NCBI GenBank assembly: GCA_963761425.1
Contig: CAVXGQ010000001.1
Coordinates: 1 to 26,596 of the forward strand
Length of the DNA stretch: 26,596 nucleotides
Direction of reading: 5' to 3'
Origin: Bog-793 sp963761425
GTDB taxonomy: Bacteria; Actinomycetota; Acidimicrobiia; Acidimicrobiales; Bog-793
The notes beneath the pieces were generated by a model that saw only the letters and a program-made list of their open reading frames with translations, searched no databases and was not told the DNA's origin. Every line of letters starts with the position of its first letter. Position 1 is the stretch's first letter. Position numbers and translations under genes: made by a program. Shown here one piece after another: positions 17,081 through 24,898 of the stretch.

Positions 17081-17144
17081 GGGGATCGGACCGGTGATCC
17101 CCGGCTGGCAACGATTGGCCGTCGATCGAGGCCCGGTGATCCCC
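17081..17144. repeat. GGGGATC/GATCCCC dyad plus repeated motif
   Basis: GGGGATC (17081-17087) and GATCCCC (17096-17102) are an exact 7-bp inverted repeat with loop GGACCGGT. The right arm within CCGGTGATCCCC is repeated at 17133-17144. Two spaced copies upstream of the gene at 17331 look like paired binding sites, but no regulator is known. Confidence 0.35.
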
Positions 17145-17330
17145 CGGTGGGGCGATGGGGCCCGAGCTGTCCCGATGCTCGGGCGGTCGTATCGCCGGGT
17201 GGCTCCGGGACACCGCCCGACGCGTAGCCCCACGGGGATTGTGCGGAGTACCTAAGGCGGTTATCAGGGGATTCACAGGGAATCAGGGCATGGTATGGAC
17301 ATCAAGGTGTGACCGGGAGGCCTATCGGAT

Positions 17331-18005
17331 ATGGACGAGCACGAGCAAGCCTCTTCCGAGCCGACCACGCCGTTCGAGCGGCTCGGATCAGACGGAGGTC
17401 GCCAGGCGGACCAGCAAGCGCCTCAGGCCAGCCAGCAGACCCCTCCGGGCTATTCGGTGCCTCCGGGTCAGTGGACCGCGGCTCCGATGCCGCCACCCGC
17501 GGGACGCGCCGGAAGGCCTCGGCAGCTGCTCGGCAGCCGGGTGACCGCCTGGGTGGTGGCAGCCGCGCTGGCCTGCGCTGTCGTCGGACTTGCCGTCGCC
17601 TTGACCAACACCTCGCCTACGACCACGGCACCGGTCACGGCAAGAATCCCGGCAGGTGGGATCGGGCCGTATGGCTACTTCGGCACCGGCCCGGGTCGTA
17701 CCCGAGTCGGCAGTCCATTCGGCGCCGGGGTGATCGGCACGGTGAACAGCGTTTCCGCCTCGAAGTTCACGATGACGACTTCCGCCGGCCAGAAGCTGAC
17801 GGTGGACGAGCAGTCCTCCACCACCTATCGCAAGGGGGCGAGTTCGGCTTCGGCGAGCGCGGTCACCCGCGGTGCCCACGTCCTCGTGCTCGGCTCCCGG
17901 AGCGGGCTGACGGTGAAGGCGACCCAGGTCGTCATCGTTCCCGCCGGTGCCAATGTGTTCGGCTTTTCCCAGCCGGGGCCCACGTCGCAACCATCGGTCG
18001 GATAG
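17331..18005 (+). CDS. membrane-anchored protein with DUF5666-like domain
   Basis: A 224-residue protein. Residues 1-68 are cytoplasmic and low in complexity, rich in Gln, Pro, Ser and Ala. One helix spans about 71-91. A Thr/Pro linker follows, then a small beta domain (about 132-205) with GTVNSVSASKFTMTTSAGQKLTVDEQSSTTY and GAHVLVLGSRSGLTVKATQVVIVP, which resembles the DUF5666/OB-like fold of exported actinobacterial proteins. The function is unknown. GGGAGG lies about 12 bases before the ATG. It converges with the ABC exporter pair, and I see no clear terminator in the 108 bases between them. Confidence 0.8.
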   Translation: MDEHEQASSEPTTPFERLGSDGGRQADQQAPQASQQTPPGYSVPPGQWTAAPMPPPAGRAGRPRQLLGSRVTAWVVAAALACAVVGLAVALTNTSPTTTAPVTARIPAGGIGPYGYFGTGPGRTRVGSPFGAGVIGTVNSVSASKFTMTTSAGQKLTVDEQSSTTYRKGASSASASAVTRGAHVLVLGSRSGLTVKATQVVIVPAGANVFGFSQPGPTSQPSVG

Positions 18006-18113
18006 GCGGGAACCCGGCAATCGGCCAGGAGATCAACGACGGGGATCCTGGTAAGCCCCGGTGGTCCCGTCCATCGCGAACCGGTGAGCGGGTTCTACTA
18101 GCGCAGTGCCAGA

Positions 18114-20057
18114 TCAGCTCGCCACATTGGCGGCCTCGGTGAACTGGCTGTTGTAGAGCGCGTAGTACAATCCACGACGTCGGAGCAGCTCCTCGTGGTC
18201 CCCCTGTTCCACGATGTGCCCGGCATCCATGACGACGATCGTGTCCGCGTCGCGAATCGTCGACAGGCGGTGGGCGATGACGAAGCTGGTCCGGCCGTGC
18301 CGCAGTCGCTTCATCGCTTGCTGGATAAGGACCTCGGTGCGGGTGTCCACGTTGCTCGTGGCCTCGTCGAGGATGAGGATCTCCGGACTGGCGAGGAAGG
18401 CCCGCGCGATGGTGAGCAGCTGTCTCTGCCCGGAGGAGAGGTTCGACGCGTCGGCGTCGAGCACGGTGTCGTAGCCGTCGGGCAGGGTACGGACAAAGCG
18501 ATCGACGTGGCCCGCCTGGGCCGCCTCGAGGATCTCGTCGTGGGTGGCGCCTTGCCGGCCGTAGCCGATGTTGTCCCAGATCGTGCCCGCGAACAGCCAG
18601 GTGTCCTGCAGGACCATGCCGAAGGCACGGCGCACTTCGTCGCGGGTGAGATCCCGATAGTCGGTGCCGTCGAGGAGGATGTGCCCGGCGTCGATTTCGT
18701 AGAAGCGTACGAGCAGGTTGACGATGGTGGTCTTGCCCGCCCCGGTAGGGCCGACAATGGCCACCGTCTCGCCGGGGGCGGCCTCGAGGCTGAAGTCCTC
18801 GATCAGGGGCTTGTCTGGCTCATAGCGGAACGACACGTGCTCGAGCTGCACCCTCCCCGTCGAAGGGCGCGTCCAGACCCTCGCCAGAGGCGGCTCTCGG
18901 TCGGCGGCTTCTTCGGGCGCGTCGAGGAACTCGAACACCCGCTCGGCGGAGGCGAGGCCCGACTGCAACAGGTTCATCTGGCTCGCGATCTGCGTGATCG
19001 GCATCGTGAACTGGCGGGAGTACTGGATGAAGGCCTGCACGTCGCCGAGGGACATCACGCCAGAAGCCACCCGGTAGCCGCCGAAGACCGCGATGACGAC
19101 GTAGTTGGCGTTGGCGAGGAACTGCATCGCCGGTTGGATGATCCCTGAGAGGAACTGGGCGCGGAAGCTCGCGTCGAACAAGTGCCGGTTCTGGTGCTCG
19201 AACTCGTCGATCGTCGTGTCACGTCGGCCGAAGATCTGCACGAGGACGTGTCCGGTATGGGTCTCCTCGACGAGTCCGTTCAGTGAGCCGGTCCGTTTCC
19301 ACTGCGCCGCGAACTGGACCTGCGATCGCCTCGCGATGAAGAAGGTGACGACGATGGCGAGTGGGATGATGACGACGGACACCGTCGCCAGCAAGGGCGA
19401 GATCCAAAACATCACGCCCATTACCCCGCCGACGGTGAGCACCGAGGTGAGGAGCTGGCTTAGCCCCTGCTGCAGGGTCGTGGTGAGGTTGTCGATGTCG
19501 TTCGTGACGCGGCTGAGGATGTCACCGTGCGGGTGGCTGTCGAAGTACCGCAGCGGCAGGCGCGCCAGCTTCTCCTCGACCTCGCGACGCAGCCCGAACA
19601 TGGTGCGCTGGGTGACCCCCGCCATGAGGTAGCCCTGGCCGTAGCTGAAGGCGGCACCGAGCAGGTAGACGAGGGCCGCCAGGCCGAGGACGAAACCGAG
19701 GTGCGCGATATCGACGCCTCTTCCCGGGGTGAAGCTCATCCCGGAGAGCATGTCGGCGAGCTGACCCTTGCCGTGAGCCCTCAGCGAGACGATGGCCTGC
19801 TGCTTGGTGATCCCCGGCTTCAGAGCCTTGCCGACCACCCCGTCGAACAAGACGTTCGTCGCGTTGCCGAGGATCTTGGGACCGGACACGGTGAACCCCA
19901 CCGAGGTCACCCCGAGGGCGAGGACGAGCACCAGTCGGAGACGGTCGGGACGCAGCCGCGCGAGCAGCCGTCGCAGCGTTCCCCGGAGGTCCTTGGTGCG
20001 TTCTCCGGGCGATGTCGTGCCGGCCGCTCGACGGCCCCCGGGCCGTCCCCCGATCAC
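18114..20057 (-). CDS. heterodimeric ABC exporter half, catalytically competent NBD
   Basis: A 647-residue fused membrane-ATPase protein. A six-helix domain spans about 40-370, interrupted by an insert of about 45 residues (75-118) between the first two helices. The ATPase domain is about 400-640. Walker A is GPTGAGKTT (436-444). The signature is LSSGQ (540-544), one residue off LSGGQ. Walker B is ILILDEAT with catalytic Glu565, and the switch His596 is in IAHRLS. It starts in the ATGA overlap with the end of the partner gene at 20054-20057, so the two are translationally coupled. It probably exports lipids, drugs or peptides; the substrate is unknown. Confidence 0.94.
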   Translation of the reverse strand: MIGGRPGGRRAAGTTSPGERTKDLRGTLRRLLARLRPDRLRLVLVLALGVTSVGFTVSGPKILGNATNVLFDGVVGKALKPGITKQQAIVSLRAHGKGQLADMLSGMSFTPGRGVDIAHLGFVLGLAALVYLLGAAFSYGQGYLMAGVTQRTMFGLRREVEEKLARLPLRYFDSHPHGDILSRVTNDIDNLTTTLQQGLSQLLTSVLTVGGVMGVMFWISPLLATVSVVIIPLAIVVTFFIARRSQVQFAAQWKRTGSLNGLVEETHTGHVLVQIFGRRDTTIDEFEHQNRHLFDASFRAQFLSGIIQPAMQFLANANYVVIAVFGGYRVASGVMSLGDVQAFIQYSRQFTMPITQIASQMNLLQSGLASAERVFEFLDAPEEAADREPPLARVWTRPSTGRVQLEHVSFRYEPDKPLIEDFSLEAAPGETVAIVGPTGAGKTTIVNLLVRFYEIDAGHILLDGTDYRDLTRDEVRRAFGMVLQDTWLFAGTIWDNIGYGRQGATHDEILEAAQAGHVDRFVRTLPDGYDTVLDADASNLSSGQRQLLTIARAFLASPEILILDEATSNVDTRTEVLIQQAMKRLRHGRTSFVIAHRLSTIRDADTIVVMDAGHIVEQGDHEELLRRRGLYYALYNSQFTEAANVAS

Positions 20058-21787
20058 GCGGCGGCCTCCTCGCCAAGTTGGGACCGGACGATCTCCCGGT
20101 AGGGATCGCAGCTCGATAGCAGCTCAGAGTGCGTGCCCATCCCTGCGATCTGTCCGTCGTCGAGCACGATGATGCGGTCGGCGTGCATGATCGTGCTGAC
20201 CCGTTGCGCCACGATGACGACCGTCGCGTCGAGCGTTTTCACCCTCATCGCGGCGCGCAACCGGGCGTCGGTGGCGGCGTCGAGTGCCGAGAAGCAGTCG
20301 TCGAACAAATACAGGCTCGGCTGCTTTACCAGTGCTCGGGCGATCGACAGTCGTTGACGCTGGCCTCCGGAGACGTTGGTGCCGCCTTGGTCGATCGGGG
20401 CCGCGAGGTCTCCGGGCATCAGGGCGACGAAGTCTCGCGCCTGGGCGACTTCGAGGGCGCTCCACAGTTCCGCGTCGGTCGCCTCGGGCCGGCCGTAGCG
20501 CAGGTTGTCGGCGACCGTGCCGCTGAAGAGGTACGCAGTCTGGGGGACCAGGCCGATCGAGCTCCACAACTGTTCGAGATCCTGATCTCGCACATCGACG
20601 CCGTTGACGACGACGCTGCCCTCCGTGGCGTCGAAGAACCGGGGAATGAGGTTGAGCAGCGTCGTCTTGCCACTCCCCGTCCCGCCGATGATGGCGTTGG
20701 TCTCACCCGGTCGGAGCGTGAACGACAGGTCATGCAGGACGGGACGCTCGCTTCCCGGGTACCCGAACGCAACGTCGCGGAACTCGACCAGGCCGGTTAC
20801 CCGAGTCGGGGCGACGGAGCTCGGCGGGTCGGCGACCGACAGCACGGTGCTCAGCACCTCCTCGATGCGCTCCGCGCTGGCCACCGCGCGGGGGGCCAGG
20901 ATCGCCATCATCACTGCCATCATCACCGACAACAGGATCTGCAGGATGTAGGTGATGAACGCGGTGAGGTTGCCGATCGGGATCGACCCTTCGGCAACCA
21001 TGCGGCCGCCGAACCACAGAACGGCGACACTCGACAGGTTGAGGATCGCCATGAGGGTTGGCAGCGCCAGCGCGAAGATCCGGTTCACCCTCAGCGCGGT
21101 CGAGGTGAGATCGGTGTTCGCCTCGCCGAAACGCTGACGCTCGGGCTCGTTGCGCACGAAGGCGCGGATGACCCGGACTCCGGTGATCTGCTCCCGCAGG
21201 ACCTGGTTGATCCGGTCGATCCTCACCTGCATGGTCCGGAACTGCGGCACCACCAGGGTGAGGACCGTCCCGATGAACAGGGCCATAACCGGCACAGCGA
21301 CCACCAACAGGAGCGAGAGAGTGCCCCCTTCTCTGATGGCGAGGATCACGCCCCCCACGCTCATGATGGGGGCGATGACCATGAGGGTGAGCGCCATCTG
21401 CAGGAACAACTGGACCTGCTGAATGTCGTTCGTGTTGCGGGTGATGAGTGACGGGGTCCCGAAGTGGTTCATCTCGCGGGCCGAAAAACCCTGGACTCGG
21501 GTGAAGACCGCGCCGCGCAGGTCCGCGCCGACGCTCATCGACACGCGGCTCGCCCAGTACACGGCCACGATGGAGATGACGCCGAGCACCAGGGTGATGC
21601 CGAGCATGACGCCACCGGTCGTGAAGATGTAGTGGAGGTTCCCCTTCACGATCCCGTTGTTGATGATGTCCGCGTTGAGGTTCGGCAAGTAGAGGTTGCC
21701 GGCGGTCTGGACCACCAACAGCGCGACGACCACCGTGACCTGTGCGGTATATGGCCGCACGTAGGTGCGCAGCAGACGGCTCAGCAT
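20054..21787 (-). CDS. heterodimeric ABC exporter half, degenerate NBD
   Basis: A 577-residue partner of the downstream half transporter. Six membrane helices lie within about 15-300 and the ATPase domain in 333-570. Walker A is GGTGSGKTT (368-376) and the signature is a good VSGGQ (472-476). Walker B reads LYLFDDCFSALD, with Asp497 where the catalytic Glu should be, and the switch His is Gln528 (VAQRVST). Both changes mark the non-hydrolysing site of asymmetric exporters such as LmrCD and TM287/288. ATG 21787 is chosen because homology begins there (MLSRLLRTYVRPY). The upstream open stretch is Arg-rich and unlike a transporter. The ribosome site is weak. It is the first gene of the operon. 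Confidence 0.94.
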   Translation of the reverse strand: MLSRLLRTYVRPYTAQVTVVVALLVVQTAGNLYLPNLNADIINNGIVKGNLHYIFTTGGVMLGITLVLGVISIVAVYWASRVSMSVGADLRGAVFTRVQGFSAREMNHFGTPSLITRNTNDIQQVQLFLQMALTLMVIAPIMSVGGVILAIREGGTLSLLLVVAVPVMALFIGTVLTLVVPQFRTMQVRIDRINQVLREQITGVRVIRAFVRNEPERQRFGEANTDLTSTALRVNRIFALALPTLMAILNLSSVAVLWFGGRMVAEGSIPIGNLTAFITYILQILLSVMMAVMMAILAPRAVASAERIEEVLSTVLSVADPPSSVAPTRVTGLVEFRDVAFGYPGSERPVLHDLSFTLRPGETNAIIGGTGSGKTTLLNLIPRFFDATEGSVVVNGVDVRDQDLEQLWSSIGLVPQTAYLFSGTVADNLRYGRPEATDAELWSALEVAQARDFVALMPGDLAAPIDQGGTNVSGGQRQRLSIARALVKQPSLYLFDDCFSALDAATDARLRAAMRVKTLDATVVIVAQRVSTIMHADRIIVLDDGQIAGMGTHSELLSSCDPYREIVRSQLGEEAAA

Positions 21788-22301
21788 GTTGGTCCGGTCG
21801 TCTCGGATTTCCCGGTTCGACGCCGCGCGGCCGTCTTCCCGCGCTCCCCGGGCAGAGCGCCGGTGCCGAACCCGACGGACCCTGACCCGTCGACCCGGAC
21901 CGACCGCTTCGTCGATTGCCTCATCGGATGACCCCGGTCCCGGCACGCCGAGAGAGCCAGCGGGAGTCCCGGTTGCGCCGGTAGGTCGCCTGGTCCCCGC
22001 GGCCCTGGCCGCGGAAGTGGACTCATCGCGGATCGGTCCATTCGCTCAGGGCAACCTCGGGCGCGGGTGACTTCGACCAGTAGTCGTGGATACCGTATCC
22101 GGATCTTGAGCCACGGAGAAGGAACCCATCGGAACTTCCTCCGGGACGGGCCGAATCGGGAGGAGCCCATCGGGAGTGGGCGCGATGGTGGGGTCGCACC
22201 GTCGAAGGATCGCCGTACGTCTCGGGCGTCGATGACCGGGCAGGAGACACATCACGAGTCGCTCCTTGCTAGGAGACCGTAGAGTTACTTTCGGTGGCGA
22301 G
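21788..22301. other. intergenic region between divergent genes
   Basis: About 514 bases between the leftward exporter operon and the rightward reductase. It should hold both promoters. I see no gene. A short CCGCGG palindrome pair (21997-22014) and two CCATCGG(G/A) repeats near 22128 and 22168 are present, without clear meaning. Confidence 0.4.
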
Positions 22302-23288
22302 ATGACCCCCGAGAGGTATTGGTTGGGTCGATCCGAGGTCTCGATCCCCTTGCTCGGCGTGGGCACCTGGGCGTGGGGCGATCGCTCCACCTGGGGCATG
22401 GGTGGCTACGACGCTGACCTCACCCGCAAATCGATCCAAGAGGCCTGGGAAGCCTCGGTCGACGCCGGGGTCACCTTGTTCGACACCGCCGAGGTGTACG
22501 GCAAGGGGGAGAGCGAGCGCCTCATCGGGGCGATGCTGGCACGTGACCCCCAACGGGCCGCGTCAGTCGTCATCGCCACCAAGTTCATGCCGTTTCCGTG
22601 GAAACTGCGGGTCCGCGGCTCGTTGTTGAAATCCCTTCGGGCCTCGCTGGGCCGCCTCGGCGTGGGTGCGGTCGACCTCTATCAGATCCACGGCCCGATC
22701 AGCCTGCGTTCGCGCGAGGTGTTGGCCGACGCCCTGGCTGCTGCCCACGAGATGGGCCTGGTGAAGGCGGTGGGCGTTTCCAACTACTCGGCCCGCGACA
22801 TGCAATCCATCGCTTCGGCGTTGGGTAAACGCGGAATACGACTCGCCACCAATCAGGTCGAGTTCTCGCTGCTGCGGCGTTTCCCGGATACGAGTGGTCT
22901 GCTCGCAAAGTGCAAGGAACTGGGCGTGGTGCCGATCGCGTATTCGCCGCTCGGTCAGGGCCGCCTCACCGACAAGTACTCGGTGTCGCATCCGCCCCCC
23001 GCCGGGAGGAATTTCGGCCGCTATCCGATGGAGGTTGTCGACGTCGTGCTGGCCGAACTGCGGCGGGTCGGGGACAAGCACGGGGGGAAGACCCCGGGTC
23101 AGGTCGCCTTGAACTGGGTGATCGCCAAGGGTGTGGTGCCGATACCCGGGGCCAAGAATCGGCACCAGGCCGAGGAGAACGCCGGGGCGCTCGGTTGGAG
23201 CATCGACGAAGACGATCTCGCCCGGCTCGACGCGGTCGCCCAGCCCGGTGTGCGCGGCCTCCGGAGCCGGTTCTGGCAACACGGCTGA
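22302..23288 (+). CDS. aldo/keto reductase
   Basis: A 328-residue NADPH-dependent TIM-barrel oxidoreductase of the YhdN/perakine-reductase-like group. The catalytic tetrad is complete: Asp61 and Tyr66 (DTAEVYG), Lys94 (ATKFMP) and His130 (YQIHGP). VGVSNYS and NQVEFSLL are the usual barrel strands, and IPGAKNRHQAEENAGAL near residue 285 is the cofactor-phosphate loop. The physiological carbonyl substrate is unknown. The ATG at 22302 is chosen over the TTG at 22266 because similarity begins there, though only a weak GGTGGCGAG precedes it. The gene is monocistronic and ends in a hairpin. Confidence 0.93.
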   Translation: MTPERYWLGRSEVSIPLLGVGTWAWGDRSTWGMGGYDADLTRKSIQEAWEASVDAGVTLFDTAEVYGKGESERLIGAMLARDPQRAASVVIATKFMPFPWKLRVRGSLLKSLRASLGRLGVGAVDLYQIHGPISLRSREVLADALAAAHEMGLVKAVGVSNYSARDMQSIASALGKRGIRLATNQVEFSLLRRFPDTSGLLAKCKELGVVPIAYSPLGQGRLTDKYSVSHPPPAGRNFGRYPMEVVDVVLAELRRVGDKHGGKTPGQVALNWVIAKGVVPIPGAKNRHQAEENAGALGWSIDEDDLARLDAVAQPGVRGLRSRFWQHG

Positions 23289-23311
23289 TCTGGACAGGAG
23301 GGGCGTCCAGA
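23289..23311 (+). terminator. hairpin directly after the reductase stop
   Basis: TCTGGAC (23289-23295) and GTCCAGA (23305-23311) form a perfect 7-bp stem with a 9-base loop, beginning on the base after the stop codon. No T-run follows. Position suggests a termination or RNA-stability role. Confidence 0.45.
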
Positions 23312-23680
23312 GGGGCGCGACCAGGCCTCCCGCGGCACCTTGGGTACGCGCGACGAGGACCTGCAGCGGTGACTGTCGGTCCAAGCAGGTGCCTGGGGAG
23401 GCGTCGCCACCCCACAGGGAAGGAAAGCCTCCGGGCGGGCGGCACTTTCCTGAGTGCCGTCGTCACCCTTCGAGCACTCCTCACCGATCTTCGTGGGTCC
23501 CGTCGGACTTACGGTCGGTGGACGGCCGAGTGCCCGCCTGAGGTCGGCTGACCCCCCGGCGACCTTCGGCTGGCACCGTCGGCTGGGGTCGGCGTCGAAT
23601 GCGAAAGCCCTGGGTTCGCGCCGCGGTCGAACCGCCGATAGCCGGACCTATGCTCCGGTCGCGGAGAAGGGGTGATAGCA
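23312..23680. other. intergenic region upstream of hsp20
   Basis: About 370 bases without a convincing gene. It contains an inverted repeat CGGCACT / AGTGCCG at 23440-23459 with a 6-base loop. A TATGCT hexamer at 23649-23654, 26 bases before the hsp20 GTG, with GTCGAA about 17 bases further up, could be the hsp20 promoter. Confidence 0.35.
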
Positions 23681-24136
23681 GTGATCAAGCGTGAAAGCCA
23701 CCGCGGCGAGGTTGTTCCGAAGGGCTTCGACTTCTTCGACCGGTTCTTCGACGACTGGCCCGAGATGCTGAGGCGTCCGATTCTCTTCTGGCCCGAACGA
23801 GGCTTCGCCGGCTTCCGGGTGGAGGAGTTCCGCGAGCAGGGTGCCTACGTCGTGAAGGCGGAGTTGGCCGGACTCGATCCGGAAAGAGACGTCGAGGTTT
23901 CGGTGCACAACGGCATCTTGCACATTGCCGTGGAACGCCGAGAGGAAGAGAAGACCGAGGACCGGGACTACGTGCGCCGTGAGTTCCGGTACGGGTCGTT
24001 CCATCGGGACCTGCCGCTTCCAGAGGGAGCGTCCGAGGGCGAAGTCAAAGCGACCTACAAGAACGGGGTGCTCGAGATCCGTGTGCCGATCGCGGTCGCC
24101 GAGCCTCGGAAGCGGATCCCGGTCGTAACGGACTGA
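23681..24136 (+). CDS. small heat-shock protein, Hsp20/alpha-crystallin family
   Basis: A 151-residue cytoplasmic holdase that keeps unfolding proteins soluble. A short N-terminal arm (FDFFDRFFDDWPEMLRRP) precedes the alpha-crystallin domain, about residues 44-142. The domain contains YVVKAELAGLDPERDVEVSV, GILHIAVERREE, the conserved FRYGSFHRDLPLP and YKNGVLEIRVPI. The C-terminal RIPVV resembles the I-x-V tail that links dimers into larger oligomers. GTG 23681 is preferred over GTG 23672 because GGAGAAGG sits 10 bases before it and would be too close to the earlier codon. No HAIR or CIRCE operator is evident. Confidence 0.94.
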   Translation: MIKRESHRGEVVPKGFDFFDRFFDDWPEMLRRPILFWPERGFAGFRVEEFREQGAYVVKAELAGLDPERDVEVSVHNGILHIAVERREEEKTEDRDYVRREFRYGSFHRDLPLPEGASEGEVKATYKNGVLEIRVPIAVAEPRKRIPVVTD

Positions 24137-24466
24137 ACCTCAACCCTCACTGGGAACCTGTGCGCGGCCCGACGCGACAGCGGGCCGCCGTCATGCCCGG
24201 ACCACTTGTTCGAGATGGGTGGTTTCCTTCGGCGGTTGCCGCGCCTCGCCGGGCCGCGCGCCGCAGGTCAGCGAAGCGTTGGAGTGGATGCCGACACGCG
24301 GTCGCGCCCGAGGCGGGATAGGAGAAGGGCATGTCCGTGCGGCTTCGAGGCTTCGCCGGCGGTGCGGAACGCACCGCCGCGGCTCCCGACCTGCTTTTTC
24401 GGAGAGGTCGGCGAGGCTGATCGCACCGCGGTGGGGGCGGCTCTGCCGTGGCCCCATATCGTTGGG
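24137..24466. other. intergenic region left of the tRNA-linked repeats
   Basis: About 330 bases between hsp20 and the first tRNA 3' half. No gene is supported. If the repeats are attachment scars, this is the chromosomal side of the junction. It holds one very strong hairpin (24357-24379). Confidence 0.4.
24357..24379. repeat. perfect 10-bp hairpin with GAA triloop
   Basis: CGGCGGTGCG (24357-24366) and CGCACCGCCG (24370-24379) are exact complements separated by GAA. A run of five T lies about 14 bases downstream on the plus strand, so it may help terminate hsp20. It may also end transcripts coming leftward through the tRNA half. Confidence 0.5.
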
Positions 24467-24507
24467 CGCCCCGGCAGGATTCGAACCTGCGACACGCGGT
24501 TTAGGAA
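24467..24507 (-). pseudogene. 3' half of tRNA-Arg(CCU), attachment-site core
   Basis: On the minus strand this has exact tRNA geometry: 7-base anticodon loop TTCCTAA (anticodon CCT), 5-base stem strand ACCGC, 5-base variable loop GTGTC, T-stem GCAGG/CCTGC around TTCGAAT, then a 7-base acceptor strand CGGGGCG. The base before the loop begins unrelated sequence: CCCGA stands where GCGGT would be needed to pair. No 5' acceptor or D-arm follows. It is therefore a tRNA cut at the anticodon loop, a common recombination point. Confidence 0.75.
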
Positions 24508-24697
24508 TCGGGTCGGGAAGGTCTACCGAAACGAGTCGAGTCCGTTGAACTAGCCCTTTCGCGAGTGGCCGTCCACGGAGTCCGTTCCGCGCCAGCGAAT
24601 GTCGCTTCGCAGATTCCCAAGAGATTCCCGACCGGTCAATCCAAGATCAGCGGTCGATGTGATCGCTCGGTAGTCACGGCTGGCCCAGGACGGGACG
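24467..24697 (-). repeat. tRNA-linked direct repeat, copy 1
   Basis: About 228 bases match the copy 1,291 bases to the right without any gap, with about 24 mismatches (about 89% identity). On the minus strand the repeat runs from unique DNA through two GGGAATCT units (24611-24618 and 24622-24629, 11 bases apart) into the 3' half of a tRNA. The layout resembles the arm and core sites of a tyrosine-recombinase attachment site. Similarity ends near 24697. Confidence 0.8.
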
Positions 24698-24898
24698 TAT
24701 GCGATGCTTATTGCACTACGTTGCACAACTTCCGAACGCGATCTCGAAGTGCTTATGTACACTGACGGAACATCACGACCACAAGCCGAGTGATTGTGAT
24801 CGCGAGCACATCCTCGCTTGGTGTTCGTGAGATCTGACCAACGGAAGATCCGATCTGGATCGTCAATGCGGCTAGGCACTAGCTAGGGGAGCGGAATC

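Larger units (their letters stand above)
16712..17330. other. intergenic region between divergent genes, rich in dyads
   Basis: About 619 bases between the yceI-like gene and the rightward anchored protein. I find no convincing gene. It holds a near-perfect hairpin at 16819-16844 (GGGCCCAA / TTGGGCCC) and a second dyad at 17081-17102. It also holds a repeated CCGGTGATCCCC (17091-17102 and 17133-17144). A structured RNA or multi-site regulatory region is possible but I cannot name one. Confidence 0.45.

Noticed and set aside
16712..17233. N-terminal extension of the YceI-like protein by 174 residues
   Set aside because: The frame is open, but the sequence is Arg/Pro/Gly-rich without domain features, and the ATG at 16711 begins a normal basic plus hydrophobic anchor.
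15908..18020. yceI, DUF5666-like and exporter genes as one system
   Set aside because: They lie on alternating strands with long gaps; there is no operon or shared motif beyond the dyads.
21788..21946. N-terminal extension of the first ABC exporter half by 53 residues
   Set aside because: The stretch is very Arg-rich with no transporter similarity; the conserved N-terminus starts at 21787.
23440..23459. CIRCE or HAIR heat-shock operator upstream of hsp20
   Set aside because: The CGGCACT/AGTGCCG dyad shares GCACT/AGTGC with CIRCE, but the spacing between them is 6 bases instead of 11 and the outer bases do not match. It lies over 200 bases before the gene.
24467..24697. Complete tRNA, or tRNA with a group I intron ending at the anticodon loop
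   Set aside because: The junction at the anticodon loop suggested an intron, but no D-arm or matching 5' acceptor (CGCCCCG) is found at a suitable distance on the minus strand. The P7-type core pairing of group I introns is not evident. GTTCAACGGACTCGAC resembles the R element but has no partner.
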